Origin: Prolixibacter denitrificans
Lineage (GTDB): Bacteria > Bacteroidota > Bacteroidia > Bacteroidales > Prolixibacteraceae
Length of the DNA: 64,000 nt
Assembly (NCBI RefSeq): GCF_003014495.1
Contig: NZ_PYGC01000001.1
Coordinates: 497,805-561,804, forward strand
Reading direction: 5' to 3'
Shown: positions 46,448-57,627 of the stretch, one piece after another
How positions within the stretch are numbered: the first letter of the stretch is position 1
Layout of the letters: every line of letters begins with the position of its first letter
The notes under the pieces: generated by a model
What the model was told of the DNA's origin: nothing
What the model saw: the letters and a program-made list of their open reading frames with translations, nothing else
Databases searched by the model: none
Made by a program: the position numbers and the translations under genes

Positions 46448-46455
46448 TACCTTTG
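46448..46455 (+). promoter_or_regulatory. -7 box of the flavodoxin/ferredoxin gene
   Basis: TACCTTTG matches TAnnTTTG and ends 22 bp before the ATG at 46478. No TTTG at the usual -33 spacing. Confidence 0.5.
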
Positions 46456-46477
46456 GTGCCAACAAACCAGGAAAACA

Positions 46478-47248
46478 ATGCACATCGTTTATTTTTCACC
46501 AACCCATACCACCCGGCAAGTGCTGGAGAGAATTACCAATGGCGTTAACAGCAACCCGGTCAAACACATCGACCTTACGCTGAGCTCTTCTGCCTGGGAA
46601 GCTGAGAGCGATGAAATCACCATTTTCGGGGTACCGGTTTATGGTGGCCGTGTACCGGCCGAAGCGACCCACCGGCTGAAACAGATCAAAGGAAATCAAA
46701 CACCAGCTGTTGTAGTGGTGGTATATGGCAACCGCGCCTATGAGGATGCGTTACTCGAACTGCGCGACATCGTAACCGAACAGGGCTTTGTCCCCATCGC
46801 TGCTGCCGCCTTTATTGGAGAGCATTCGTATACCACCAGCGATTATCTTATTGCTCCCGGAAGGCCGGATACAAACGATTTGCAGAAAGCGGATGACTTT
46901 GGTAAGAAAATCAACGAACTGCTACTGGAAACAGAGACACTTTCCCCAATAGCGGTTCCCGGAAATTTTCCCTACAAACCACTGGGACAAAAGCCACCCA
47001 TCGCACCTGTTACTGTAGCAGAGAAATGTGACCAGTGCGGTATTTGTGTGTCCGTCTGCCCCACCGACGCCATCACCCTCAACGACCTCCCCGAAACCAA
47101 TGCCAGCGCCTGTATTCTATGCTGTGCCTGCATCAAGGAGTGCCCCACCGATGCCCGCGTAAATGATTCGGAGTTTATCAAGGAAAAGAGTCAGTGGCTG
47201 GTGGATAATTATTCGGAAAGGAAGGAGCCGGAGGTATTTGTAGAGTAA
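46478..47248 (+). CDS. EFR1-type flavodoxin-ferredoxin protein
   Basis: A 256-aa electron carrier. An N-terminal flavodoxin-like domain (1-about 165) has the FMN phosphate loop FSPTHTTRQVL and GVPVYGGRVP. A C-terminal two-cluster ferredoxin has CDQCGICVSVCP and CILCCACIKECP, enough for two [4Fe-4S] clusters. It probably shuttles low-potential electrons in an anaerobic or microaerobic setting. The partner is unknown. A single gene directly downstream of the palindrome array, with its own -7 box. Confidence 0.92.
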   Translation: MHIVYFSPTHTTRQVLERITNGVNSNPVKHIDLTLSSSAWEAESDEITIFGVPVYGGRVPAEATHRLKQIKGNQTPAVVVVVYGNRAYEDALLELRDIVTEQGFVPIAAAAFIGEHSYTTSDYLIAPGRPDTNDLQKADDFGKKINELLLETETLSPIAVPGNFPYKPLGQKPPIAPVTVAEKCDQCGICVSVCPTDAITLNDLPETNASACILCCACIKECPTDARVNDSEFIKEKSQWLVDNYSERKEPEVFVE

Positions 47249-47278
47249 AATTGGGTTTGGGCTAAAGTCGTTGTCTTG

Positions 47279-47319
47279 TCCTGAAATAGGTTTACACAAA
47301 AAGTAAACTTATGGCAGGA
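47279..47319. repeat. Imperfect 17-bp inverted repeat, possible mobile-element end
   Basis: Arms 47279-47295 and 47303-47319 match at 14 of 17 positions around a 7-nt loop. No T run follows on either strand, so it is not a standard terminator. The arms begin TCCTG and could be a remnant of an insertion-sequence end or a dispersed repeat. Identity unknown. Confidence 0.4.
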
Positions 47320-47404
47320 TTTAGTATGTAAAACGAGAGGTTTATAAAACAAGCCATCTTTTACCTTGGAAAAAAGCTTCGTCGCTTGGGTCGTTGGCGC
47401 GCTG

Positions 47405-47422
47405 TCCCCCTTTAAAGGGGGA
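47405..47422. repeat. Perfect 18-bp palindrome
   Basis: A self-complementary run with five C, three T, three A and five G between T and A ends. It lies between the flavodoxin gene and the valS terminator. Strings like this are scattered in many Bacteroidota genomes; the role is unknown. Confidence 0.55.
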
Positions 47423-47431
47423 GGATTCGGA

Positions 47432-47475
47432 GCAAAAAAAAAAACCTGACAAGCCACGAGGGCCCGTCAGGTTTT
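47432..47475 (-). terminator. valS terminator (also usable from the + side)
   Basis: A perfect 10-bp inverted repeat (47441-47450 and 47466-47475) has a 15-nt loop. The A run on its left gives a long T run for the minus-strand valS transcript. The right arm ends in TTTTT for the plus strand. Confidence 0.85.
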
Positions 47476-47510
47476 TGGAAAGTTACCTTTGGACGAGGTA
47501 AATCAATTCT

Positions 47511-50141
<2,631 letters not shown>

Positions 50142-50239
50142 GGTATATCTTTTCTTTTTTAATGTCTCGTTAATAGTCAACCAGCTTTCGCCGGAAGATG
50201 TTCGCAGGGCGAATTCCCTGAATATGATTTCAAAGGGTA

Positions 50240-50247
50240 CAAAAATA
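50240..50247 (-). promoter_or_regulatory. -7 box of the valS promoter
   Basis: TATTTTTG on the minus strand matches TAnnTTTG. It implies a leader of about 95 nt before the ATG at 50141. I did not recognise a T-box-like structure in that leader. The rest of the gap (50248-50561) shows nothing clear. Confidence 0.45.
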
Positions 50248-50561
50248 GAAAAAACGTCGCTGGTTTCCGTTGGATTGTGAGGGAAATTCATTCAGCAATA
50301 AGAAATGAAAAATGAGTAATGAGAAATACCTTGAAACCAGGTTTGAGAATGGTAATACGTTTAGAAAACGAATACTAATTATCAAATAGTTGACACTCAT
50401 TCTAGAGAACATAATTTTTGTTCATCCCGCAAAATGAGCCGTTCACCTAACAGATTGATACGTTCGTCAAAAAGTTTTGAAAATAAAGAGGCAATTTTCT
50501 TTCTTAAGAAATTAAATAACGGGCACTTATATCCTGATCTTTTACCTAATTGAACTAACCC

Positions 50562-50804
50562 ATGAAAAATCTACTGGTTTATTATCTGTTCATCCTGTCC
50601 CCCTTTGCTTTGATGTTTTGGATGATCTCCAACGAATACGCTATTGCATTCGTCGTTACCCTGTTGCTTTATTCTACTATTTATCGCGGAATAACAGATT
50701 ACTTCCGGCTGAAAGCTCGTGGATACATCGGTCTGGAATTGTTAAGACTCTTCGTTCCCTTCCGTGGCAGACGTCGATTCTTTCGGGATTTGTATTTTCG
50801 TTAA
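50562..50804 (+). CDS. Small basic membrane protein
   Basis: An 80-aa protein with two hydrophobic segments (VYYLFILSPFALMFWMI and AIAFVVTLLLYSTIYRG) and a basic C-terminus (FRGRRRFFRDLYFR). I do not recognise it. It lies 75 bp before the lipocalin gene in the same orientation, so it may belong to an envelope-related unit. The clear hydrophobic pattern and a clean ATG support a real gene. Confidence 0.6.
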   Translation: MKNLLVYYLFILSPFALMFWMISNEYAIAFVVTLLLYSTIYRGITDYFRLKARGYIGLELLRLFVPFRGRRRFFRDLYFR

Positions 50805-50879
50805 CGGTTTATAACCAAACACAGCTAAACCTTTCTCCTCTCCCATTCCTTTTATAGTTAAAACCAATCTCTTTTAGCT

Positions 50880-51437
50880 ATGCGTAAATGGATTGCCATT
50901 ACCGGACTTTCGGCTGTCGCCGGATTGTTTTTTCTTTCCGGCTGTACCGGGAAAAAGGAACCACCTTATGCACCGGTCTCCGGCTTTGAACTTCAAAAAT
51001 ACCTGGGCAAGTGGTACGAAATTGCCAGGCTGCCCAACCGTTTCGAGAAAGATCTGGTGAATGTAACCGCTACCTATTCCTTGCGGGAAGACGGTAAGGT
51101 GCGGGTGCAGAACGAAGGTGACAAACCGGACGGGAAACACAAAATGGCCATCGGGAAAGCCAAACTGGCCGGAAAACCCGGCGAAGGATATCTGCGGGTA
51201 TCATTTTTCGGGCCCTTCTACGCCGATTATGTGATTGTGGCGTTGGACAAAGAACATTACCAATATGCGCTGGTCGCCAGTTCTGATAAGTATTTATGGG
51301 TCTTATCGCGCACACCTCAACTGGATAAAAACATCTACAAAAACCTATTGCAAAAAGCTCAGCAGTTAGGCTTCGATACCTCAAAATTGTACGTGGTTCC
51401 CCAGAAAGCTACTGAACAACAGGCGGGCAAACAGTAA
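50880..51437 (+). CDS. blc: Lipocalin lipoprotein (Blc-like)
   Basis: A 185-aa outer-membrane lipoprotein. The lipobox FLSGC is near residue 22. Lipocalin motif 1 is readable (KYLGKWYEIARLPNRFEKD), and the strand pattern continues to WVLSRTP, which contains the conserved Arg. Bacterial lipocalins bind lipids or lysophospholipids and are often stress-linked. The length is normal for Blc. Its C-terminal part (ATEQQAGKQ) is unstructured. Confidence 0.92.
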   Translation: MRKWIAITGLSAVAGLFFLSGCTGKKEPPYAPVSGFELQKYLGKWYEIARLPNRFEKDLVNVTATYSLREDGKVRVQNEGDKPDGKHKMAIGKAKLAGKPGEGYLRVSFFGPFYADYVIVALDKEHYQYALVASSDKYLWVLSRTPQLDKNIYKNLLQKAQQLGFDTSKLYVVPQKATEQQAGKQ

Positions 51438-51523
51438 TGTGCGAACGATTTTTTGCTTTATTTGTTTATACACCCGGAAGAATTATTCGGGAAGGTTTAA
51501 ACCTTAATTAAAAAACTTTCATT

Positions 51524-51748
51524 ATGAAAAAGAACATGGGAACCACCGACCGGATTATCCGCGTCCTCCTCGCCATTGTATTTGTAGCTCTTTATTATGC
51601 GGGCGTTATTACCGGAACAATTGGCATTATCCTGCTCATTCTGGCAGCCATTTTTGTGCTTACCAGCCTGGTCAGTTTCTGCCCGCTCTACGCACCTTTC
51701 GGCATCAAAACGTTCTGTGCGCCGAAAGAGGATGCCCCTAAAGAGTAA
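51524..51748 (+). CDS. DUF2892 family membrane protein
   Basis: A 74-aa protein with the family N-terminus (NMGTTDRIIRVLLAIVFVALYY), a second hydrophobic segment, and the conserved SFCPLYAPFGIKTFC motif. It resembles the transmembrane domain of YgaP. The function of the stand-alone form is not known. It is followed by a hairpin terminator at 51812. Confidence 0.88.
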   Translation: MKKNMGTTDRIIRVLLAIVFVALYYAGVITGTIGIILLILAAIFVLTSLVSFCPLYAPFGIKTFCAPKEDAPKE

Positions 51749-51811
51749 CGGGAATTCTTTTTCATAACCTTGATGACGACAAAATTTACAGGTTAATATC
51801 CACACGGAGCA

Positions 51812-51855
51812 GCCGGTTTCATCGGAATCATTTTCCGAATGAGCCGGTTGTTTTT
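51812..51855 (+). terminator. Terminator after the DUF2892 gene
   Basis: Arms 51813-51827 and 51833-51847 pair at 12 of 15 positions, and a T-rich tract follows (51848-51855). It lies 64 bp past the stop. Confidence 0.65.
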
Positions 51856-51911
51856 ATTTCAGATGTGTATATTCGCATTAGTAAGTTTCATTTCTGCCGA
51901 AAAAAGACCAT

Positions 51912-53069
51912 ATGCCTTTTTATTCCATCTTCCGGTTTTTCTATTTACTGGGAACCGTCAATGCACTCTTCTTTGCGTTTCTTATTTTTTCGCGAAGTAA
52001 CCGGAAACGCTCTGATGCAATTTTGGGCACGTGGCTTATCTTTCTCTCAGCACAGTTGATGATTCCCTTTATTTACATGACCAACATTCGGGTATACGTT
52101 TACATGGTGGGATATGAATCGACCCTGTTGACACTTCATCCCATTTTCCTATACAATTATGTGCTGACGCTAACTAATGAAAAAAGGAAACTCAAATCCA
52201 TTCTTCTGAGTTTTACCCCTGCAATACTCGTTGGCATCATGATGATTCCATATTTCACCATGCCCATGGACGTGAAATATCAGTTCCTGAGCAGTGGAGA
52301 AAATATTCCGTTGAATATGTTGCCTTCAGCCGTGGTATCGTTGGGATGTTTTGTCTGGTTTATTGTTGCTACGTTCAAGGCATTGAAAAAACACAAGCAA
52401 CAAATTCTTCAGGTTTATTCGTACCGGGATAATGTTGATCTCCTTTGGCTGAGACGGTTAGCTGTTACTTTTTCCTTTTTCTTTTTCTTCGATATGGGAC
52501 TGGCCATTCTCTTTAGCGTTATTGGTATTCCATTGGCATGGACGGATTTTTCCTTTTATATCATGCTCACCTTCTTCATCTTCATCCTGGGCTATTTCGG
52601 TTATCGGCAGGGAGAAATTTTCCGCTTCGAACCACTGGCCATTGCCCGTGAAGATCATGAAACCCATCTCCGAACGGAGCAGAACCAACACAAAGCTGAA
52701 GTTCCAGTCGTTAATGAAGAAGATGCCCAAAAGCTGAGTGCGTTGATGAAAGAAGAGCAGCCATTCCTGGAAAGTGCTCTCACTATCAACGATCTTTCAC
52801 GCATGATGGACATGCCGCCTCACCAGTTGTCGCGTGTCATCAACCGTCATTTCGGGATGAATTTCTTCGAATTTGTCAACCAGTACAGCATTGAATATTT
52901 CAAACAGCTGGCCGCCGATCCCAAATACCAGCACTACTCACTACTTGGCTTGGGGCTGGAATGCGGATTCAATTCCAAGTCATCATTCAACCGGGTTTTC
53001 AAAGAGCATACGGGCCTCACGCCAGGTGCTGTGCGAAAACAAGTCGAAGCAGAAACAGTGTCTCAATAA
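51912..53069 (+). CDS. Membrane-anchored AraC-type regulator
   Basis: A 385-aa protein with about seven hydrophobic segments in residues 1-235 and a C-terminal AraC/XylS DNA-binding domain. The first helix-turn-helix is LTINDLSRMMDMPPHQLSRVINRHFG. The second is YSLLGLGLECGFNSKSSFNRVFKEHTGLTP, with the usual GF-x-S-x-S-F signature. The N-terminus has no known sensor motif, so the signal is unknown. It probably senses a membrane or small-molecule cue and regulates nearby or distant genes. A hairpin terminator lies upstream, so it has its own promoter. Confidence 0.88.
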   Translation: MPFYSIFRFFYLLGTVNALFFAFLIFSRSNRKRSDAILGTWLIFLSAQLMIPFIYMTNIRVYVYMVGYESTLLTLHPIFLYNYVLTLTNEKRKLKSILLSFTPAILVGIMMIPYFTMPMDVKYQFLSSGENIPLNMLPSAVVSLGCFVWFIVATFKALKKHKQQILQVYSYRDNVDLLWLRRLAVTFSFFFFFDMGLAILFSVIGIPLAWTDFSFYIMLTFFIFILGYFGYRQGEIFRFEPLAIAREDHETHLRTEQNQHKAEVPVVNEEDAQKLSALMKEEQPFLESALTINDLSRMMDMPPHQLSRVINRHFGMNFFEFVNQYSIEYFKQLAADPKYQHYSLLGLGLECGFNSKSSFNRVFKEHTGLTPGAVRKQVEAETVSQ

Positions 53070-53211
53070 ATCGGGACTTCAGTCCACTTACCTCTGTTTA
53101 TCAGCGCTTTTCGTTTAGTCTCATTTCAACTCATGTCCCGATTTCGGAACATGAGACGCTCTCTCTATGCTCGCATGGTAGTTTTGTTTCATCAGTTTTC
53201 AACAAATCAAA

Positions 53212-53742
53212 ATGCCAATGCAATCCGAAACAACAACGAAACAAGAAATACTCATCAGTCACATGACCCGTTCCGATTGGAAAGCCATCAAACAACTTTA
53301 CCGTGAAAAATATTCCGACGGCATTGCTTCTGAATGGAACGAAGAGTTATTCCCCGGCGAACTTTCCTTCATCTCGCGAACCGATGGAGAAGTTAACGGA
53401 CATCTTCAACTTATTCCCTTGCAGGAAACCGGGAAACAATCATCAAATGTTCTGCTAATCGGTCACATGGTTCTTCCCGATGGGAAAGAAGGCAAGGCTT
53501 TGTTGCAGGAAGCTTCAATGTGTGCATGGGAACTGGGCTACAAAGCTATCGTCACCTTTGAAGATCAGGGCGAATTAATGGAGAACGGCTTTTATGAATT
53601 GGACTACCCTGTTTTCAGTAACCTAAATGAGAATACGCCGGTGTATGGTTATGCTCTTTCCTGGAAAGGAACGGAAAAGATTAAAAGAAACCTGGTGTAC
53701 CCGCATGTGCGGTTTTATCTATTGCTACGCAGCCAGTCGTAA
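53212..53742 (+). CDS. GNAT-like N-acetyltransferase
   Basis: A 176-aa protein with the predicted GNAT fold order. It includes ISHMTRSDWKAIKQLYREKY at the N-terminus, IGHMVLPDGKEGKALLQEASMCAWELGYKAIVTF for the acetyl-CoA region, and a late YPVFSNLNENTPVYGYALSW. It resembles YhbS-type proteins, but the Q/R-x-x-G-x-G/A loop is not clear (LPDGKEGKAL). Substrate unknown. Two in-frame ATGs (53212 and 53218) are equally possible starts. Confidence 0.6.
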   Translation: MPMQSETTTKQEILISHMTRSDWKAIKQLYREKYSDGIASEWNEELFPGELSFISRTDGEVNGHLQLIPLQETGKQSSNVLLIGHMVLPDGKEGKALLQEASMCAWELGYKAIVTFEDQGELMENGFYELDYPVFSNLNENTPVYGYALSWKGTEKIKRNLVYPHVRFYLLLRSQS

Positions 53743-53773
53743 AAAAAAAGCCTGACACGTGGCCAGGCTTTTC
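53742..53773. terminator. Bidirectional terminator between GNAT-like gene and carboxylase
   Basis: Arms 53746-53754 and 53764-53772 pair perfectly over 9 bp with a 9-nt loop. A runs on the left and T runs on the right serve both converging transcripts. Confidence 0.85.
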
Positions 53774-53793
53774 TCATCAATTAACTTCACTAT

Positions 53794-55332
53794 CTATAAC
53801 GGAATGTTTCCGTGCTTTTTGGGCGGATTGGTTTCGCTCTTGTTTTTGGTCATCTCCAATGCCATAATCACCTTCTTTCGGGTGTCTTTCGGCATGATGA
53901 TCTCATCGATATAACCGAGTTCAGCTGCACGATACGGATTAGCGAAATTGTCACGGTAGTCATCTACACGCTTCGCTTTCGACTCATCATCCTTATCATT
54001 CCGGAAAATGATATTCACGGCACCTTCCGGTCCCATTACCGCAATCTCGGCAGTAGGCCATGCCATGTTCATGTCAGCAGCCAAATGCTTGCTGGCCATC
54101 ACATCGTAAGCACCTCCATAAGCTTTCCGGGTAATTACCGTAATTTTTGGAACAGTAGCCTCAGCATAGGCATACAGCAACTTGGCTCCGTGACGAATGA
54201 TACCGCCAAACTCCTGGGTAGTTCCCGGAAGGAATCCCGGTACATCTACGAAAGTAACCAACGGAATATTGAACGAGTCACAGAAGCGAACAAAACGGGC
54301 ACCTTTTACCGATGAATCGATGTCAAGCACTCCAGCGAGGTGATCGGGCTGATTAGCCACAACACCTACAGTACGTCCCCCCATACGGGCAAAACCAACC
54401 ACGATATTCTGCGCAAAATGCGGCATCACTTCGAAGAAGTGGTTATCGTCGACAACCGAACGAATGATGGTGTGCATATCATACGGTTTGTTCGGATCCG
54501 GCGGAACAATGGTTTGCAACTGCTCATCTTCCCGCTCGACATCGTCGGTACAAGGGATGACAGGTGGATCTTCCATATTATTCGACGGCAGGTAGCTTAG
54601 TAATTCCCGAATCATCATCAGAGTTTGTTCGTCGTCCTGTCCGAGGAAATGAGCCACGCCACTTTTCGCGTTGTGCGTCATGGCACCACCGAGCTGCTCT
54701 TTGGTTACCTCTTCATGTGTCACTGTTTTCACCACTTCCGGTCCGGTTACGAACATGTAACTGGTATCTTTTACCATGAAGATAAAATCGGTCAGTGCCG
54801 GTGAATAAACAGCCCCTCCGGCACATGGTCCCATGATGGATGAAATCTGCGGAACAACACCCGAAGCTTTCACGTTCAGCCAGAAAATGTCGGCATAACC
54901 GGCCAGGCTTCGTACTCCCTCCTGAATACGGGCTCCACCCGAGTCATTCAACCCGATGATAGGGGCTCCCATCTTCAGTGCCAGCTGGGTTACCTTCACG
55001 ATTTTATCGGCATTGGTACGGCTCAGCGAGCCACCAAAAACGGTGAAATCCTGTGCAAATACATACACCAGGCGTCCGTCTACTTTTCCGTAACCGGATA
55101 CAACACCATCACCCGGGATTTTATTCTCATCCATCCCAAAATTGGTGCAGCTGTGTGTGACTATTTTATCCAGTTCGACAAATGTTCCTTTGTCGAGAAA
55201 AACATCGATACGTTCACGGGCGGTCAGTTTGCCACCATCGTGCTGTTTGGCAACCCGAGCCTCGCCGCCACCGGCTTCGGCCGCTTTGTTTTTATCTTCA
55301 AAAATCCGGTACTTATCTTCAAGTTTCTGCAT
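53794..55332 (-). CDS. Acyl-CoA carboxylase beta (carboxyltransferase) subunit
   Basis: A 512-aa carboxyltransferase of the propionyl-CoA carboxylase/methylmalonyl-CoA decarboxylase alpha group. It has [30 protein letters not shown], the oxyanion region [16 protein letters not shown], and a second half with [14 protein letters not shown] and [15 protein letters not shown]. It moves CO2 between biotin and propionyl-CoA. The direction (carboxylase or decarboxylase) is not readable from sequence. It lies 18 bp after the carrier gene, last in a three-gene operon. Confidence 0.93.
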   Translation of the reverse strand: MQKLEDKYRIFEDKNKAAEAGGGEARVAKQHDGGKLTARERIDVFLDKGTFVELDKIVTHSCTNFGMDENKIPGDGVVSGYGKVDGRLVYVFAQDFTVFGGSLSRTNADKIVKVTQLALKMGAPIIGLNDSGGARIQEGVRSLAGYADIFWLNVKASGVVPQISSIMGPCAGGAVYSPALTDFIFMVKDTSYMFVTGPEVVKTVTHEEVTKEQLGGAMTHNAKSGVAHFLGQDDEQTLMMIRELLSYLPSNNMEDPPVIPCTDDVEREDEQLQTIVPPDPNKPYDMHTIIRSVVDDNHFFEVMPHFAQNIVVGFARMGGRTVGVVANQPDHLAGVLDIDSSVKGARFVRFCDSFNIPLVTFVDVPGFLPGTTQEFGGIIRHGAKLLYAYAEATVPKITVITRKAYGGAYDVMASKHLAADMNMAWPTAEIAVMGPEGAVNIIFRNDKDDESKAKRVDDYRDNFANPYRAAELGYIDEIIMPKDTRKKVIMALEMTKNKSETNPPKKHGNIPL

Positions 55333-55350
55333 GAAATCTCAATTTAAAGG

Positions 55351-55869
55351 TCAATCTTCAAGGGATTCCAACTCAATCAATGGTTGATGTCCCTCGATGG
55401 TATCTCCTTCGTTTACCAAAATCTTTTTCACGGTCCCGTGGAAAGCACTTTTGTATTCACTTTCCATTTTCATGGCCGATATGGTGATGACCGTTTGGCC
55501 AGCCTCCACTTCTTCCCCTTCTTTTACAGGAATACGAACCACTTTACCCGGCATAGGTGTGGTAATCACATTACCGGCTGATGCCAGATCGCCTTTCGTA
55601 TTGTTTCTGTAACGGGTAAGCGCATCAATCACCTCTACCTCGTATTGATTGGTGAGGGTTTTAACGCTATAGTGGTTGGCTTTGCCTACCTCGATCATTT
55701 CCATGTTGGTCGACTTGCCGTTGTGAAGCACGGAATAAATCCCCGGCTCAACACGAACCACGTCAAATTCATATTCGCGACCGTCGATGAGTGCCCGGTA
55801 CTTGGAGCCTTCCTTACCCAGCAGCTCTACGTTCGCTGTACGCGAATTGATTCTTACTTCGTTCTGCAT
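55351..55869 (-). CDS. Biotin carboxyl carrier protein
   Basis: A 172-aa carrier. The N-terminal half is a scaffold of unclear fold. The C-terminal biotinyl domain has MPGKVVRIPVKEGEEVEAGQTVITISAMKMESEYKS, in which K134 in AMKM is the biotinylated lysine. The separate carrier and the missing BCCP domain on the biotin carboxylase show a three-part enzyme. It sits between the accC and carboxyltransferase genes. Confidence 0.93.
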   Translation of the reverse strand: MQNEVRINSRTANVELLGKEGSKYRALIDGREYEFDVVRVEPGIYSVLHNGKSTNMEMIEVGKANHYSVKTLTNQYEVEVIDALTRYRNNTKGDLASAGNVITTPMPGKVVRIPVKEGEEVEAGQTVITISAMKMESEYKSAFHGTVKKILVNEGDTIEGHQPLIELESLED

Positions 55870-55883
55870 AATTCAATGGTTGA

Positions 55884-57398
55884 TTAAAGTCGGAGTACAC
55901 TTTTACGTCGTGCAAATTCTTTCCAGGGAGATGAAGCGTGTTTCTCAACCTCAGTGGGTTCCGAAACGAGTTTCTTCATCTTCTCGGTGTAATCGAGATA
56001 GGCAATAAACAGTGCCATATCCTCACACTCCTGGTTGCAATCCGATGGAATTTCCAATACCTCCGGATTCTTCTCGATAAAATGAGTGTCGTAATTACCG
56101 GATGCAAAATCTTCCGCTTCCATAATTCTTTTCAGGAACGGAATGGTGTTTTTCACCCCGCTGATTTTGTATTCGTACAACGCCCGCTTCATCCGTTCGA
56201 TAGCCTCGCCGCGGGTTTGTGCCCACACGATCAGCTTGGAGATCATCGGATCGTAATAAATCGGGATTTCATAACCTTCGTACACATAACCATCGGTACG
56301 AACGCCTAATCCAAGCGGTTCGGTGATGTGTTTCACCAGACCGGGACTCGGCATAAAGTTATTCTTCGGATCTTCTGCGTAAATCCGGCATTCGATGGCG
56401 TGTCCGGTTTGCGTAAGTTCTTCCTGTTTGAAAGGCAGCTCTTCGCCATTGGCGACCATAATCTGCGTTTTCACCAGGTCAACGCCGGTTACCCTTTCGG
56501 TGATGGGATGTTCTACCTGCAAACGGGTATTCATTTCCAGGAAGTAGAAATTATGGTCGTTATCGACCAAAAACTCTACCGTACCAGCTCCTACGTAATT
56601 CACCGACTGGGCTGCCGCAACAGCCTGTTCGCCCATTTTGGCACGTAATTCAGGTGTCATCAATGGCGACGGTGTTTCTTCAATTACTTTCTGGTGACGG
56701 CGCTGTACCGAACATTCGCGCTCGAAAAGATGAACGGTATTTCCGTGTTCATCTGCCATCACCTGGAACTCGATATGGTGAGGCGACTCGATGTATTTTT
56801 CCATATACACCACGTCGTTGCCAAAGGCGCTGCCGGCTTCGGAACGAGCCCGCCGGTAGGAACTTACCAGTTCACTTTCCTCCCTTACGAGGCGCATACC
56901 TTTACCACCACCGCCAGCCGATGCTTTGATCATGATTGGATATCCAATCGAATCTGCTGTCTCTTTTAATTTGTCTTCGTCTTCAATAAGATCACGGGTT
57001 CCGGGAACAACCGAAACGCCCGCGTCCATCATGATTTTCCGTGCAGTCAGCTTATCGCCCATTGCCAAAATGGCGTCCGGAGAAGGACCGATAAAAATCA
57101 GCCCGGCTTCTGCTACCCGACGTGCAAACTCCGCATTCTCGGAAAGAAATCCGTAACCCGGATGAATTGCGTCGGCTCCTGATTTCACTGCCGCATCCAT
57201 AATCTTGTCGATGTTCAAATAACTCTCAGACGATGGAGACGGTCCGATAAAACAGGCCTCGTCGGCATAACGAACATGCATGGCACTGCGGTCGGCCTCT
57301 GAAAATACTGCCACACTCTGAATTCCCATCTCGCGACAGGAACGCATCACCCGCACCGCAATTTCACCACGGTTCGCAACCAAAATTTTTCGGATCAT
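55884..57398 (-). CDS. accC: Biotin carboxylase subunit
   Basis: A 504-aa ATP-grasp enzyme that carboxylates biotin. The N-terminal domain (ILVANRGEIAVRVMRSCREMGI) is followed by the glycine-rich ATP loop SAGGGGKGMR, the ECSVQRRHQKVIEE region, and FLEMNTRLQVEHPITE. A longer C-terminus reaches 504 residues, compared with about 450 for AccC; the extra tail (KHASSPWKEFARRKSVLRL) resembles propionyl-CoA carboxylase alpha types that lack the BCCP domain. First in an operon with the carrier and carboxyltransferase, so a propionyl-CoA role is favoured over fatty-acid synthesis. Confidence 0.93.
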   Translation of the reverse strand: MIRKILVANRGEIAVRVMRSCREMGIQSVAVFSEADRSAMHVRYADEACFIGPSPSSESYLNIDKIMDAAVKSGADAIHPGYGFLSENAEFARRVAEAGLIFIGPSPDAILAMGDKLTARKIMMDAGVSVVPGTRDLIEDEDKLKETADSIGYPIMIKASAGGGGKGMRLVREESELVSSYRRARSEAGSAFGNDVVYMEKYIESPHHIEFQVMADEHGNTVHLFERECSVQRRHQKVIEETPSPLMTPELRAKMGEQAVAAAQSVNYVGAGTVEFLVDNDHNFYFLEMNTRLQVEHPITERVTGVDLVKTQIMVANGEELPFKQEELTQTGHAIECRIYAEDPKNNFMPSPGLVKHITEPLGLGVRTDGYVYEGYEIPIYYDPMISKLIVWAQTRGEAIERMKRALYEYKISGVKNTIPFLKRIMEAEDFASGNYDTHFIEKNPEVLEIPSDCNQECEDMALFIAYLDYTEKMKKLVSEPTEVEKHASSPWKEFARRKSVLRL

Positions 57399-57577
57399 AA
57401 GAACTTTTGATTATTAAATTCGGACTAAATTATAGTTTGCCATTGAGTTTTCAAAATATGTTAATAAATTAATATTTTCGAACATTTTGTTATAAAATCT
57501 GAATTTCGTATTGACAAACCTTCAGGGTTAACAATCAAAACCGAAAAATGCTTAAAAGAATTTTTCCGGCATAAACG

Positions 57578-57607
57578 AAAAAACCCCACAGATTACTCTG
57601 CGGGGTT
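57578..57607 (-). terminator. Beta-glucosidase terminator
   Basis: Arms 57582-57592 and 57597-57607 pair with one mismatch and a 4-nt loop. They are followed on the minus strand by a T run. It lies about 20 bp past the GH3 stop. Confidence 0.88.
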
Positions 57608-57627
57608 CAGGCTATGTTAAATTCAGT

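Noticed and set aside
46230-46502. A 90-codon minus-strand frame across the palindrome array
   Set aside because: It runs through short inverted repeats and overlaps the promoter and start of the flavodoxin gene. Its translation shows no domain.
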